This document shows, piece by piece, positions 9,268 through 19,905 of a stretch of DNA of 30,154 nucleotides (positions are counted from its first letter, which is position 1; every line of letters begins with the position of its first letter). Under the pieces are notes generated by a model. The model searched no databases. It was not told where the DNA came from and saw only the letters and a program-made list of their open reading frames with translations. Both the position numbers and the translations under genes were made by a program. The DNA comes from Seminavis robusta (Eukaryota > Bacillariophyta > Bacillariophyceae > Naviculales > Naviculaceae). The stretch is taken from the NCBI GenBank assembly GCA_903772945.1, contig CAICTM010001395.1:1-30154 (forward strand). Reading direction: 5' to 3'.

Positions 9268-9445
9268 GACAACGCAAAACGACTTCTCAGCCAGCGCTTT
9301 TTAGATGCTCGGAGGAGCGACTCTGTGTTGCTTGTTGGCTTCTCTTCGCGCCTTCGGACAACGCAAAACGACTTCTCAGCCAGCGCTTTTTAGATGCTCG
9401 GAGGAGCGACTCTGTGTTGCTTGTTGGCTTCTCTTCGCGCCTTCG
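9268..9445. repeat. 89-bp tandem duplication
   Basis: 9268-9356 is repeated at 9357-9445 with no difference I can see over 89 bp. The unit begins GACAACGCAAAACGACTTCT and ends CGCGCCTTCG. Its length is not a multiple of three, so it shifts any frame crossing it. Near-identity suggests a recent event. A faint related text (GAAGT..CTTCTCAGC) recurs in the ORF that follows. Confidence 0.9.
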
Positions 9446-9574
9446 AGAGCGACGCGACTACGTCTGCCTCGAGGAGACCCAAGATCCGTTGCATCTTTCT
9501 TCCCTCTTGTCAAGTCTTAGTGCCGAGCTTGTAGTTGGCTCCTACTAGTAGTGGTTTCTTGCGGCTGTGCCGCC

Positions 9575-9994
9575 ATGAGGGTTTGTTTTCTCTTGTGTGT
9601 ACTGCCCTGGCTTGTTTTGCGCACGGTACTTCTACAAGGATATGAAGCAGCGTGCACTCCTCAAAGCAACATGATTCGATTCTGTTCTGTCATGTCTCAT
9701 TGTTTATGCAACGCCCAAACCAACCAACAGAGGTGCGTGGCTGCTTCCAAGATCTTCAGCTCGTTTGGAGCCTTCTTCAGAGCCGATGCTCTGAAGTGCC
9801 TTCTCAGCGGCGGTCGACCTACTCAGAGCCGATGCGAAGAAGTTGCTTTCTCAGCCGCTATCGACCTACTCTATCCAGAGACACCGCATAGCGAAGTCAG
9901 CAGCACTGTTTCTTCTTGTCTAACAGGCTTGAACAGTGACATTTGCATCCTTCTTTCCAGGACTTCGGATGTGATTGCCGATGAGTGCCCTTGA
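9575..9994 (+). CDS. Small secreted cysteine-rich hypothetical protein
   Basis: A 139-aa frame from an ATG in good context (GCCGCCATGA). The N terminus is a clear signal-peptide-like segment (MRVCFLLCVLPWLVLRTVLL). After it come about ten cysteines spread over 115 residues, consistent with a disulfide-rich extracellular protein. The middle contains an imperfect internal duplication of about 46 bp: AGAGCCGATGC ... CTTCTCAGC ... CGACCTACTC occurs twice, near 9779-9826 and 9826-9872. I know no family match. The same frame stays unusually free of stops for another 790 bp, so this ORF may be the first exon of a larger or decayed gene. Confidence 0.35.
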   Translation: MRVCFLLCVLPWLVLRTVLLQGYEAACTPQSNMIRFCSVMSHCLCNAQTNQQRCVAASKIFSSFGAFFRADALKCLLSGGRPTQSRCEEVAFSAAIDLLYPETPHSEVSSTVSSCLTGLNSDICILLSRTSDVIADECP

Positions 9995-10780
9995 GTGAAT
10001 AGGAGTGTGATTGATGGAGTCCTCGCTTGTTTCTGCTGAGTCTATGACCAAGAGATGCGGTATCGGTTGCCTTGGTACAGCATCATCAGCGTCAGGTTGT
10101 CGCTGTGGAAGGCAAAGCGTGCTACAAGAAGGTACAGTCCATACAGAGTAAGCTGTTGTCTAACGTTTTTCTATCTTATCACCATTGTCAAGGTTCAGGA
10201 ATAATTCCGAGAAGTGCTTGTCAGTTGGCTACCACATCAAGAAATACTTGTGTGTGTGCGCGCGCAGAGACTCGAGGCTCATCTCGGTACACTGGTGGCA
10301 GTCTCCCTTTGTTTGTCTGCACTGAGCTTGGCTTTGGCCTACCGTACTGGTGCAACAGAGCCGTTTGTTGAGCCACCAAGCCGTCTGTGGCGAAAAAGGA
10401 GCAGATGGCGATTATGGCGATTCATGGCAAACGGCATTTCTGTTTCTTTGGCATCAGATGCAAGGGTCAAGCATCTTCTTGCACAGCCCTGTTGTTCGAG
10501 CATTCTCTGACGAACGGGGATCCATGATCAGACCGCGAAGCTTTTCCTGTTCCTTCATCAAGTTCGAACTGGTTTTCGGATCGCCCCGTCTTGTTTCGAC
10601 TGTTTCGTCGTGTGGACACTGTCCCACCGGGAACTGGAGCTTTCTAGGCTGGAAAAGCTGGTGAACGAAGAGTTTCCAAAATCAGACATAATCTCGGATG
10701 CAGATGTAAGGGATCCTCGCGCATTATCTGACACCAAGATTGGTGCAGGGGCGTTGCCATCCAGCAAAGCGCTGAAGTAG
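9995..10780 (+). pseudogene. Stop-poor frame continuing the Cys-rich ORF; decayed or multi-exon gene of unknown function
   Basis: In the frame of the preceding ORF only four internal stops (TGA 9992, TGA 10037, TAA 10202, TGA 10508) occur between 9575 and the TAG at 10778. About 19 stops would be expected in 402 random codons. The segment from 10205 encodes a hydrophobic stretch (VAVSLCLSALSLALAY), a membrane-span candidate, followed by a basic segment. After TGA 10508 comes a Leu/Glu-rich helical-looking part (LELSRLEKLVNEEF). Possible splice signals include GTAAGC at 10145, but no complete exon model is convincing. No family recognised. Confidence 0.3.
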
Positions 10781-13322
10781 TTCCGTAGAGGATCTTGCGT
10801 CATCTTGTGGAAATAACGAGAAAGATGGATTTGTTGGGTGGGGTTGAGAGTGAATGGTCGATGAAATGCATGAGAATCTATCGAAGCCTCCTTATTGTGT
10901 GGGCTGCCGGCCTGTGAGATGGGAATGTTTTGCTTGCCCTCTTGGTTTCAGCTGTCCCAGTTGTACTCAAGTAATGAGCAGGCTATAGCTGCCCGGCTAG
11001 CAGCTGGATGGTAACAGAACAGCTCTCGAATACATTGTTGGCAGCTGGCTCTGTGCAATATTCCACCATCACCTTTACAACTTCACGAGACACCCGTTCG
11101 TGATGGTCAATGGTCAACGCTGTGAAGACTCTGTGAAGAGCTGTGAAGACTGCTTTGCCCCAACTCTGTCTTCCTTGGAAATCTTAATTAGGCGAACAGA
11201 TACACCAAGCACAGTCTTTTTCTGCGACCTTCCCCTTACTATACATTTTCAAGTACAACACCTTGACTTTGTATGTACAAGCCAGGATGCAGATTTAACA
11301 ATTGATAAATCATCTGGTTATTTAGACTGACACTTGAACATTCGTAGGCCTCTTTCTACATGTCTGAATCAGAACCTTTTAAATCACAGTGATGCCATTA
11401 CCTATCTAAGTTCTCCTCACTGGTTCCACCAAGTTCAAAGTAAGCACAAAGCAAATTTCTACAGGCTTTAAGACTCGACTCTTTAAATTGCAAGACCCTC
11501 AGCACTCTTCATAACTTATAATAACCAAGACCCGGTGAGACCAAGGTCCGAACCGAGTGTCAAAGCAATCTTGGTGACATAGGGCATATTTTGGTAAAGG
11601 TGAAGTGGAAACCGGTGTATTAAGCTTGTGCTACGAGCTGTTATGTTTGTCAGTTGAACTGAAAAGGGAAGGTGTACCGGTCCAGTCTAGCTGGGTCGTT
11701 CCTGCGAACACCACACAAATAAATTTGCTTGACACTTTAGAAATAAGTCTTGACGCTTACTTGACCCTGCTTCTGACTGCTTGATGCAGAATGCAGAGCC
11801 TCCGGCCTGCATGACCTCTGTGCAGTTCAATATCATCGAATGGTCCAAGACCGGCTACGATTGATGGTTGCGATTTTGTTTTCCAATACAGATAAGTACA
11901 GTACGACTGTAGACAGTAGACCCATACTAGTATGCCAGCACCGTCAACCCACACCGGTACTACCGGTACCAGCTCCCGACACCCATCCGACGTGGCTCGC
12001 TGTACGCCTAGAGTTCTGCTAGCTAGTAGCTTGCTAGCTAGTGGAAAGGAGACTGGTTACCAGCGAAGGTCCAGGTTGTTCCAGCTATATCGCAGACTTG
12101 TATTCTCGACAAAAAATCTTGCTTTCTTGAAGACTTGATTGGATCAAAGCAAGGGGAGGCTTCCAACAAGCGCAGCTGCTGCTGGTCACACTTTCTCCAG
12201 TTGCAATTTCCCTATGATAAATGCTCCAACAAATTTTGACCTCCGTCCGGAGTAGAGTACTACTAGTACCACTCAGAGCTCAGAGTTCAGAGTGCTGTAG
12301 TAGACTACTGTAGTACTCATACTCCAGAGCTCAAAGCTACAGACTCGACTCGACTCCAGGCTCTTGTAGCAGTTTCCGGGAGAGAGTGCTGCAAGATCCT
12401 TACACACGTAGATCCTTTCATCTTTATGAGCTTGTATGGTACAGTAGCGTTTTCCATTGAGGCTTCTGAGGCCAAGGCCATTCATTTGTATTCTTTTCAT
12501 GGTGCGTCCAAACTTGGCCTCACAAACTACGTTCCGTCAATCGGGGGCTGCGAAGTTTGGCAACTACCGGTACCAGAAAAGATAATGCATTTCCACAGCT
12601 ATTTCCACTCTTTAGTGGCGGGCTGAAACCCCAACAGCAATGGAATGACAAAGATCAAAAGATCCACACCGGTTTACACAACACTACCGGTACGTTCCAT
12701 ACGACTACGATGGCAACAGACTTTCCGGTTTAGCTACGTGATACATTGATCATATGGTTGTAGGTTTGCAACATCACCTTTGTAAAGTAGTGGCCAAGCA
12801 ACTAGAGATTGGAGTGCTGTTTGAGAAGGAGGAACTTACGATGAGGGGCGCCAGTGGCCGACTTCGATTCGGAGTTTCTGGAGAGTTGCACTGAGTTGAC
12901 CCACATTCAAGCAGCTTCTCAGGAGGAACCAATGCGGTCCAGCCAAAGTGTTTGCTTCTCACATACCCACCAGTTCTCGGTTGACTGCACTTCTAGCTCG
13001 AGCGTCCTCGTATCATCTGTTTCGTTCGTCCACACCAGTACGCAACACAGGAGGACACTGAGACAAGACATTTCCCCACCAACCTCTTTCGACGAAAGAA
13101 GTACTACAGAGTAACTACGTACTACTTGAATAAAGCGAGCAAGAGGCTGTCCAAACCTGTGGGATCGAAGTGTATACCATAACCGTGCTGGTCACCTGAT
13201 AAAAAGAGTGTACAATCTGCAGGGGTCAAGTTGGAAAACGCTCGACAGGATGGGGGATCAAGCATCGCTTCATTGGCTCCTTGCAACAGTTGAACATCAT
13301 GATGCAAGTTCGCATTAGTCGA
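10781..13322. other. Long noncoding stretch
   Basis: No supported gene. Contents include a triple CTGTGAAGA repeat near 11120-11150, several TACCGGTA/ACCGGT palindromes (11676, 11953-11972, 12563, 12686), CTAGCTAG clusters at 12018-12042, and a GAGCTC/AGAG-rich low-complexity patch at 12275-12355. Open frames here are short and unremarkable. Confidence 0.6.
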
Positions 13323-13679
13323 CTATTTACACGAAACCTTTGCCCAGCCACGAAGTCTGTGGACAAGGCTGAAGACCAGCAGCAGTATCAGCGTTGAATG
13401 AAAGCAATGGCGATGGCGCTCGCTCGAAAGCAGAACCATTGTTCGTTGCCCAGCTACTTTATTGTTGAAACCAAGTCTTAAAAGTGATTTCTTTGAATCG
13501 AAGAGTGTTCTCTTTCGTGAACCGGTCCACATGGACAGTTCCCATTTCTGTGATGAGCCACTTCGCATTGACCGGAAGGAGAGTCTCTGAGGATGACGAG
13601 GCGAGAAAGCAGTCCACTGCTCATTCTCACCGTCAGTTTGGGTCAAGCGTTGAGCATTGACACCTGTATCTTGAGACAT
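13323..13679 (-). CDS. Possible small protein with a C-terminal hydrophobic segment
   Basis: A 118-aa ATG-initiated frame just downstream of the aminotransferase on the same strand. It is hydrophilic except for one segment near the C terminus (STLILLLVFSLVHRL) that could anchor it in a membrane. No homology is recognised. It may equally be the 3' region of the aminotransferase transcript or a chance frame. Confidence 0.15.
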   Translation of the reverse strand: MSQDTGVNAQRLTQTDGENEQWTAFSPRHPQRLSFRSMRSGSSQKWELSMWTGSRKRTLFDSKKSLLRLGFNNKVAGQRTMVLLSSERHRHCFHSTLILLLVFSLVHRLRGWAKVSCK

Positions 13680-13744
13680 GCAGTAACCTTATCCCGTGCC
13701 ATTGCATTGAAAATCATACTCTAGCCGGATGTATCTTGACCGGT

Positions 13745-15208
13745 CTAGCTAGTTTTTCCAAAATAGGCTTCCAATCTCTTGTGCGCTTCCAATATGGTGT
13801 CATCGCCCTTGCAGAATGCAAATCGCAACAAGTTTTTCGCCAACGGGACATTGGGTTCGGAATAAAAGGCACTGGGTGGAATGGCGGTAACTCCGACCGT
13901 TTGGGTCAACCACCGACTGAGAGCCCAATCGCGTGGCATGGTGGATGTGGGAGTTGCCGGGGTCACCTGGGTAGGATCATAGTCAAAATCACTAATGTGC
14001 GATGTATCCGCCATGATGAAGAAACCACCGGGTGGGATCACGGGAGTCATTCCGGCCGATTGCAGTGCGTCGGTCAGCAATCCGCGTTTTCTCTTGTAAT
14101 CGGCGGCCAAATAGTCGTAAAAGGATGGATATCCCTCGTACGCTTCTTGTTTGGCAATGAGGAGCGACTGAGCAATGGCATCTTGATTGGGAGTGGGTGC
14201 GGAAAAGTTGACCCATTGTTGTACGGCACTGAGTGCCTTGACCAAATGAGGGGGGCCGACTGCCCAGCCCACTTTCCATCCCGTACAGGAAAACGTTTTG
14301 CCAGAACTACTCAATGTCAACGTTTTCTCCCACAAGCCATCAATTGTGGCAGGAGAAATGTGCGGTTCGGTCTCTGTATCAAAGACAATGTGTTCGTAGA
14401 CTTCATCGGAAAGCACCGTCACGTGAGGATACTTTTCCAGCAATTTGGAAATTCCTTCTAGTTCGGTTCGAGAGAACATTTTTCCGGTTGGATTGTGAGG
14501 TGTATTCAAGAGCAGCACTTTGGTTTTGCTGGTCAATTTGGCTTCCAGTTCGTCCAAATCCAATGTAAAATGCAGAGAGGCACTCTTCATGGTGCTTTCG
14601 TCGTCCGTGGATGGTCGTAGGGGGCAATAAACGGGAACTCCTCCAGCCATTTGGACGGAGGACATGTATATATCAAAGGCAGGTTCGAGCAGCAGCACTT
14701 CATCTCCTGGATTGACGAGTCCTTGCAAGGAACAGTAGAGAGCATTGGTACAGCCCACTGCCGTGGCAATTTGTGTCTCTGGATTAATGTCACGGCCAAA
14801 GCGTTGACTGTAGTCTTCCGCCAAGACTTGTGCCAATGGCAAATGGGCATAACTTCGCGCGTATTGATTGGCATGACGACCCAACGATGGATCCGTGGCA
14901 CGTCGCATGGCTTCCACTGCAAATGCCGGTGGATCCCAGTCTGGAAAGCCCTGTCCCAAATTGACGGCATTGTGTTCAATGGCCAATGGCGTGAATTCGT
15001 GCCACACGGTCGGTTTGTCGAGTCCATCTAGGCGAGATGCCAAGGAAAAGGAATTGACGCTGCTGCTGCTGCTCGACTGAAACAGACGAGACCGGATTCT
15101 GCCAATTGCCTCTCGACGGGAGAATGCTCTACTGCTGGGCAGCCACATCATCATTACACAGCTACTCGCAAAGGCAGAGTAGAGCACCGTGGGCAACATT
15201 CCTCTCAT
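13745..15208 (-). CDS. Kynurenine/glutamine-type aminotransferase (cysteine-S-conjugate beta-lyase family), probably plastid-targeted
   Basis: A 487-aa class I PLP aminotransferase, intronless. It matches the KYAT1/KYAT3 (glutamine transaminase K) group in motif order: NLGQGFPDWDPP at 83-94, the NTPHNPTG loop with N239, LSDEVYE with D268 and Y271, and the PLP lysine K304 in SSSGKTFSCTGWKVGW. The substrate-carboxylate Arg is in LLRFAF near the C terminus. Family members are about 420 aa; the extra 65 residues form an N-terminal presequence. Residues 1-28 look like a signal peptide ending SSRA, followed by Phe and Ser/Arg-rich residues, which is the diatom bipartite plastid-targeting pattern with Phe at +1. 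Enzymes of this group transaminate kynurenine or glutamine with a 2-oxo acid; the exact substrate cannot be read from sequence. A TATA-like box lies about 50 bp upstream. Confidence 0.93.
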   Translation of the reverse strand: MRGMLPTVLYSAFASSCVMMMWLPSSRAFSRREAIGRIRSRLFQSSSSSSVNSFSLASRLDGLDKPTVWHEFTPLAIEHNAVNLGQGFPDWDPPAFAVEAMRRATDPSLGRHANQYARSYAHLPLAQVLAEDYSQRFGRDINPETQIATAVGCTNALYCSLQGLVNPGDEVLLLEPAFDIYMSSVQMAGGVPVYCPLRPSTDDESTMKSASLHFTLDLDELEAKLTSKTKVLLLNTPHNPTGKMFSRTELEGISKLLEKYPHVTVLSDEVYEHIVFDTETEPHISPATIDGLWEKTLTLSSSGKTFSCTGWKVGWAVGPPHLVKALSAVQQWVNFSAPTPNQDAIAQSLLIAKQEAYEGYPSFYDYLAADYKRKRGLLTDALQSAGMTPVIPPGGFFIMADTSHISDFDYDPTQVTPATPTSTMPRDWALSRWLTQTVGVTAIPPSAFYSEPNVPLAKNLLRFAFCKGDDTILEAHKRLEAYFGKTS

Positions 15209-15255
15209 TCAAACAATTCAATGAATAGCTTCCTTCTTGTTCGGTTGAGTTCTTC

Positions 15256-15261
15256 TATATA
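15256..15261 (-). promoter_or_regulatory. Candidate TATA box of the aminotransferase gene
   Basis: GGTATATAG on the minus strand, about 50 bp before the ATG at 15208. Confidence 0.4.
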
Positions 15262-17556
15262 CCAGTCGGCCACTAAGCTATAGTCAGTCTTCACACCGAC
15301 ACTGGCTACAGTCCGATGTGCCAATCAAACCAAGCTCAAGCAACCAAGGCAACTTGGATCTATGGTATCGATATCCAGTGGCTGACAGCCGTGGATCTTT
15401 TCGAAAACGGAGGATCCAAAGAACCTTGTCGAACTTGTGACCGTGGATGGATCTTTCCACGCTCTTGTACCACGCAGAACAACAGTGAAGGAAGGAAGCT
15501 GGCTAGCTAGTTGTAGCTACATGTACTCTAGGTCCTTGACTTATTATTTACTTGTTGTTGGCTGGATATCATGTGCGAAAGGGCAACCTGGTCAACAGAT
15601 TTGCCAATGCCCAAGCAACGAAAGCAAGACGCCCACGGCCAACCGATGCCGGTAGCAAAACAAACTAGGTAATAAGGCACGTGGTCTGTCGAAAGTTGCT
15701 TTCTTTATCCCAGAAGCCAACGCAAATCGCGGGTTACCTACCGTAGCTACAGTCTACTGCTCTAGTTAGCTAGAGGAGGAAGGTACCACCCAGAAAGAAA
15801 GCAACAAGAAGGCAATCTGATGTCGTAGCCAGACAGGTACCAGTAGTAGAATAAACTTCTAGTTCAGTCACTTTTTGCTGAATCGTATAGCCTACTACTA
15901 CATAGCTACCGGTAGTACCGGTACTCTAACAGCGAATAACAAGGCCGACGGAGTAATAGTACCGTAGCCAAGCAGACCAGCGTCGATTTGTGGAGCCTTG
16001 CATGAATACCAATTTTGCGAGAGATAATGAACCAACAAGACCGACTTTTCTCGCATACAGCTTTAGTTCTTCTCCCCTGTTGCTTGGGACCTGGTGTTGT
16101 TGTAGTTACTGTTGTTGTTGCCATTGTCAGTCCCAGTGCAAAAAGTTCGGATCGCGGATCTGGAGAAACCCAGGGGCAATGGCGTGTGGCATGGACCACA
16201 GCAGAGCACGTATGACAACGGTTGTGGTTGTCTGTTCATCGTTGTTACCACCAAATTTCGGAGAGTGCCGACAGAAAGGCGACCCTCTTGTCCGCCAATA
16301 GCATTCTCATCATTTGGGAGGAGTGGAGGGGTTATGTAGACTCGACTCTTTCTATTCGTTTCCTGTGAGCTTTAGTGTTTGATTCACGAGTCACTTCACA
16401 TTTATAAACCGCCAAAACCTTCAGGAGAGCGGGAACCTGGACATTGCTACTTCATGTATGCCCTTCAAGCAAGAGAACAACTTTAGCAACGACAATAGTC
16501 CAGGTGCTTTGCGCCTGCGCGTTCATTTACTAGCTAGTACCTGTAGTGCATGCTCGTTGAACATGGTCTTGTAACGACTATCTGGAATAAAGACATCTGT
16601 TGCCTGGCTCGAAGACTTCCTCGAGTCTATGCGCAGAGAGGAGCCTCTCTCCCTCTCTTCCTGCCTTTTGGCTGTCGACTGGCTCTCCTTGGTTCTTTTG
16701 CTTCCTCCAGCCTGGCGTTCATTTTAGTACCGGTAGCAGGCATCCTTTCGCCCAGACCGTAGCATCCTCTGACCTGGCTGAATCGAATCAATTAGACTAG
16801 CAATGAATCGGATCAAGTACTAATATGCTGGTGGTACCGCCAGGTGCAAATACATGTAGCTCCTTCTGATTGTGCCGGTGGTGCCTGTACCCGGTACATC
16901 GTACCGGTAGCTGTCAAGTCGAAATCTTTGATACCCGGCACAAAGTACCAGTAGCCGTTTCTCTAGCATCTCCTCGCACGCCATCCAATCACTGTCAGAC
17001 AGACTTTTCAGAATTGGGCGTATACAAGGTACCAGAGTGGGTTGAGGGGCTATGGTAAACCACTGGTATAAAACAGAACAAAGATTAAGTCTGATTGACG
17101 CAGTTAGTCATGCTCTACATCAAAGCATTAAAGCCGCATTTGATCCAGTTGGAGGATTTTAGGATAGTCGTTAGAGGGTTAAATGTCACGCACCATATCC
17201 AAACCGTATTGTCCAATGGCACACAACAAACAACATGTGTCCAGGTGCGTCCAGGCAAGTGTGGGTGTGGGCTGTTCATTGCGGCAATGAAAGATTGAGA
17301 TGGCCGCGAAATGATTGCGTGAAGTGAGGACAGCCAATACCGCTTATGAACAGCCATCGTTAAGGATTTGTTTGTTGCGTTTAGCTTACATAAATGTTAC
17401 TTGGATTACATCTAAACTTATCTGAGCCTTACCAGGCTGCATCCATTCCCAAGTGGACCGGTTCCCCCTGGATCATAGCCTTCCTTGAAGGACTTAGGGA
17501 ACCCACAAATGCTATTTATCATAAAGGATCGAATGCTAACGATGATTGAAGAATGA
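15262..17556. other. Noncoding stretch with one doubtful small membrane-protein ORF
   Basis: No firm gene. A 62-aa plus-strand frame at 16027-16215 (MNQQDRLFSHTALVLLPCCL...) has one strongly hydrophobic Val-rich span, but no other support. Repeated ACCGGT and CTAGCTAG palindromes occur at 15770, 15905-15924, 16530, 16731 and 16903. Confidence 0.5.
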
Positions 17557-17564
17557 TATATAAG
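17557..17564 (+). promoter_or_regulatory. Candidate TATA box for the secreted-protein gene
   Basis: TATATAAG, a strong consensus match, lies 238 bp upstream of the ATG at 17802. The distance implies a leader of about 200 nt, or an intron in the leader. Confidence 0.4.
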
Positions 17565-17801
17565 CCCAGTGCACGCGGAGCGACCATACCTGGCATCACT
17601 CACTTCCTGGCTATCATTCAGCTTTGTCACTGTGCAAAACTGTGTCTGTGAATGAGTTGGATGAGCAAAACTTGTGGGAACAAGTGCAGAAGCTCATTAT
17701 TTTACGCTCCTCATCCCACTACATCACCCCACAAACAGCAAATACTTCTGCATTAGCTTTCTTTCGCAAGCGTACATTACGTAACATTCTGTGGAACTAT
17801 T

Positions 17802-18521
17802 ATGATGATGAAGATTGAGCAAAGTTGTCTCCTCCTCTGGCTAGCACTGGCAGTGCTGGTATCTGATTCTCCGGTATCCGCGTATCTTCGCAGCAGCGCC
17901 AGTCCAAAGTCTCTTCAAAAGAGAAGGCAACTGTTGGTGCGATATTTGAAATCCAAGGCAGACAGAATAAACCCTGCCTTTGCCGAAGAACTGAGCTCAG
18001 GCTCTGCCACATACTCTTCCACTGTAGACGAACAAATACAAGACGAGAAAACTGGCAGTTCTTGTGATGTTTCTGGTACTGTCACCTATACCATTAGCAA
18101 GGTTTCTTCTGACATTACACAAGGCGGTGTCACAACGATACTGCCAGTGCCAGGCAGCGACGACTTGTGGACGCTCAAGACATCGTTTGGATCCTTCAGT
18201 GCTGACATGACGGCACAGGTACTGGGAAAGCACTGTGGACGTGTCATGGACTTTACGTCCTTTGGACGAGTGACAGTGGAGGGCGCCCAGGTCAAGGCCA
18301 CAATACGGCTCAATGGACCCAAAAACCGACCAGAAGTAGTCGATATTGTCGATGTGGAACAACACCACATTGAGTTCGAAACGAGCAGTGCTACCTTTAG
18401 CAAGCTCATTCGAAGAATCCCCCTGCAAGCAGTGGAACAAGATATGAACCAGTTCATTCATTCCCTTTTTACTTCCAAATTCCAATCTGTCATGGAAGGT
18501 GAACTGACGAGAAGTTCATAG
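17802..18521 (+). CDS. Secreted protein of unknown function
   Basis: A single-exon 239-aa protein. Residues 1-27 form a classic signal peptide (hydrophobic core LLLWLALAVLV, cleavage after PVSA). A basic segment with KRR follows, which could be a processing site. The mature part is Ser/Thr-rich and beta-prone, with only two cysteines (SSCDV near residue 87 and KHCGR near 144) that may pair. The last 40 residues look like an amphipathic helix (LQAVEQDMNQFIHSLF). No retention signal or membrane anchor is seen. The shape recalls small lipid-binding or extracellular domains, but I cannot name a family. Three consecutive Met codons (17802, 17805, 17808) make the exact start uncertain by two codons. 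Confidence 0.75.
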   Translation: MMMKIEQSCLLLWLALAVLVSDSPVSAYLRSSASPKSLQKRRQLLVRYLKSKADRINPAFAEELSSGSATYSSTVDEQIQDEKTGSSCDVSGTVTYTISKVSSDITQGGVTTILPVPGSDDLWTLKTSFGSFSADMTAQVLGKHCGRVMDFTSFGRVTVEGAQVKATIRLNGPKNRPEVVDIVDVEQHHIEFETSSATFSKLIRRIPLQAVEQDMNQFIHSLFTSKFQSVMEGELTRSS

Positions 18522-19905
18522 CAAAGCAGCAAACATCATGTCTCTTGCTTGGGCGGCTGCTTTTAAAACTGCACTGGGGTGGTTATTACATGCTTTCATT
18601 CGATTTCGCTTCCAGGAAATCGTTCCTCCTTCCTCCTTGTATATCTAGTTTAAAAAACCTCCTTTTAGCAATTTCCAAAGCGCCATTACAATCTCTACTT
18701 TAGTCTAGTTTCTGCTACATCTCTATGCGTAGTGGGGGCTTTCAGAACAGATGGATGGGCTGTTTGCTCGATACAGCAGGGGCGTAACACAGGGAGCATA
18801 AGAAATCCAAGGGCAAGAAGCCCTTAGTGACTGGGGCCGTTGTCTCCTGCACAAGCAGCCACATTTGCGCCTGCCCAGCTCTAGAAGATGCTAGCTAAAA
18901 AATTTCATCGTTGCAAAGGGCGCTGCCTGGAAGATGCTAGCTAGAGATAGGTTTGCCAAGTGCGCTGCCACTGCCTGGAGGACAGCGACCAGTACTATCG
19001 TAGCCCTAGCTCTAGAGGCTCGTGGTCCTTTACCGGTAAACACAAGACCAAATTACCAGAACAAACTGAATGAATAGAATCATGCTTGGTACAGACGCTT
19101 CAACTCCTACCATCCGATGGTGCTTCGTTGCCGCTAAAGCTTGCTCCGTAGCTGTTCTTGAGCCAAACGGCGGGGCTGGCTAGCCCTTACGTAGTGCATG
19201 TAGTACCGGCGAGAAAAAAGCTTGCAGCAGCTTTTGCAGCACAGTACCGTCCCATCCCATCAGCATCAATCTTTTCTGATCAAGTGCTGGCTGCTGGCTG
19301 GTACTGTAGTACTTTACTCTCAGTACGGTAGTACCACCGGTACCGGTGCCCACCCCAACGAACTTCAGATTGTTACTGTAGTCAGTTGGGTTGATGCGGG
19401 AGTGAGCAGAGCAAGAACGGCTTGGTGAACGGTAATCAGATGCCTGCGATCCGGTCGACTCATATGATTCCACTGGTCTTTAACCAACAATCGTGTGAGG
19501 AACAATTCGTAGCATCTCATTTCAGGTGTCCCAGCTTGGAACTTTTTTGTCCTCGCCATGAGTTGAGGAACCGAAAAAGATGCTCGAGATTCTCTCGCTC
19601 TTGCCTCTGTCAAGCTGGACAAACTCAGCTGCAAGGTAAAAATCGTACCACCGGCCGTTGGTTGGCTCGCAAGCAACAGCTGCATGCTGCATGGCTGCAG
19701 AACAAATGATGGCGAGGGCGCAGCGACAGTACTGATCTCACCCGAGGGGTGACTGGCTGTTTGTTGTTGTGTGTGTGCTAGATTTCGAAGTTGTGAAAAA
19801 AATTTAATCAACTCGGTGGTCAGGGCATTCGTGTGGTCAAACAAGGGAAGCAGCATCCTTGTGCGTTGGCTGCCCCACCGTCCGGTACGGTAGAGCTGTG
19901 CGGTG
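18522..19905. other. Noncoding stretch downstream of the secreted-protein gene
   Basis: No supported gene. A 14-bp word (gaagatgctagcta) is repeated at about 18886 and 18940, and TACCGGT palindromes cluster at 19030, 19205 and 19325-19345. Open frames in this stretch lack recognisable features. Confidence 0.55.

Noticed and set aside
13736..14461. A 241-aa plus-strand frame antisense to the aminotransferase
   Set aside because: It lies wholly over a strongly supported gene on the other strand and has no domain; it is a shadow of that gene's codon use.
16015..16301. Overlapping small frames with a Val- or Cys-rich hydrophobic span
   Set aside because: The hydrophobic span comes from a GTT/TTG-rich low-complexity stretch read in several frames. 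Mentioned only as doubtful.
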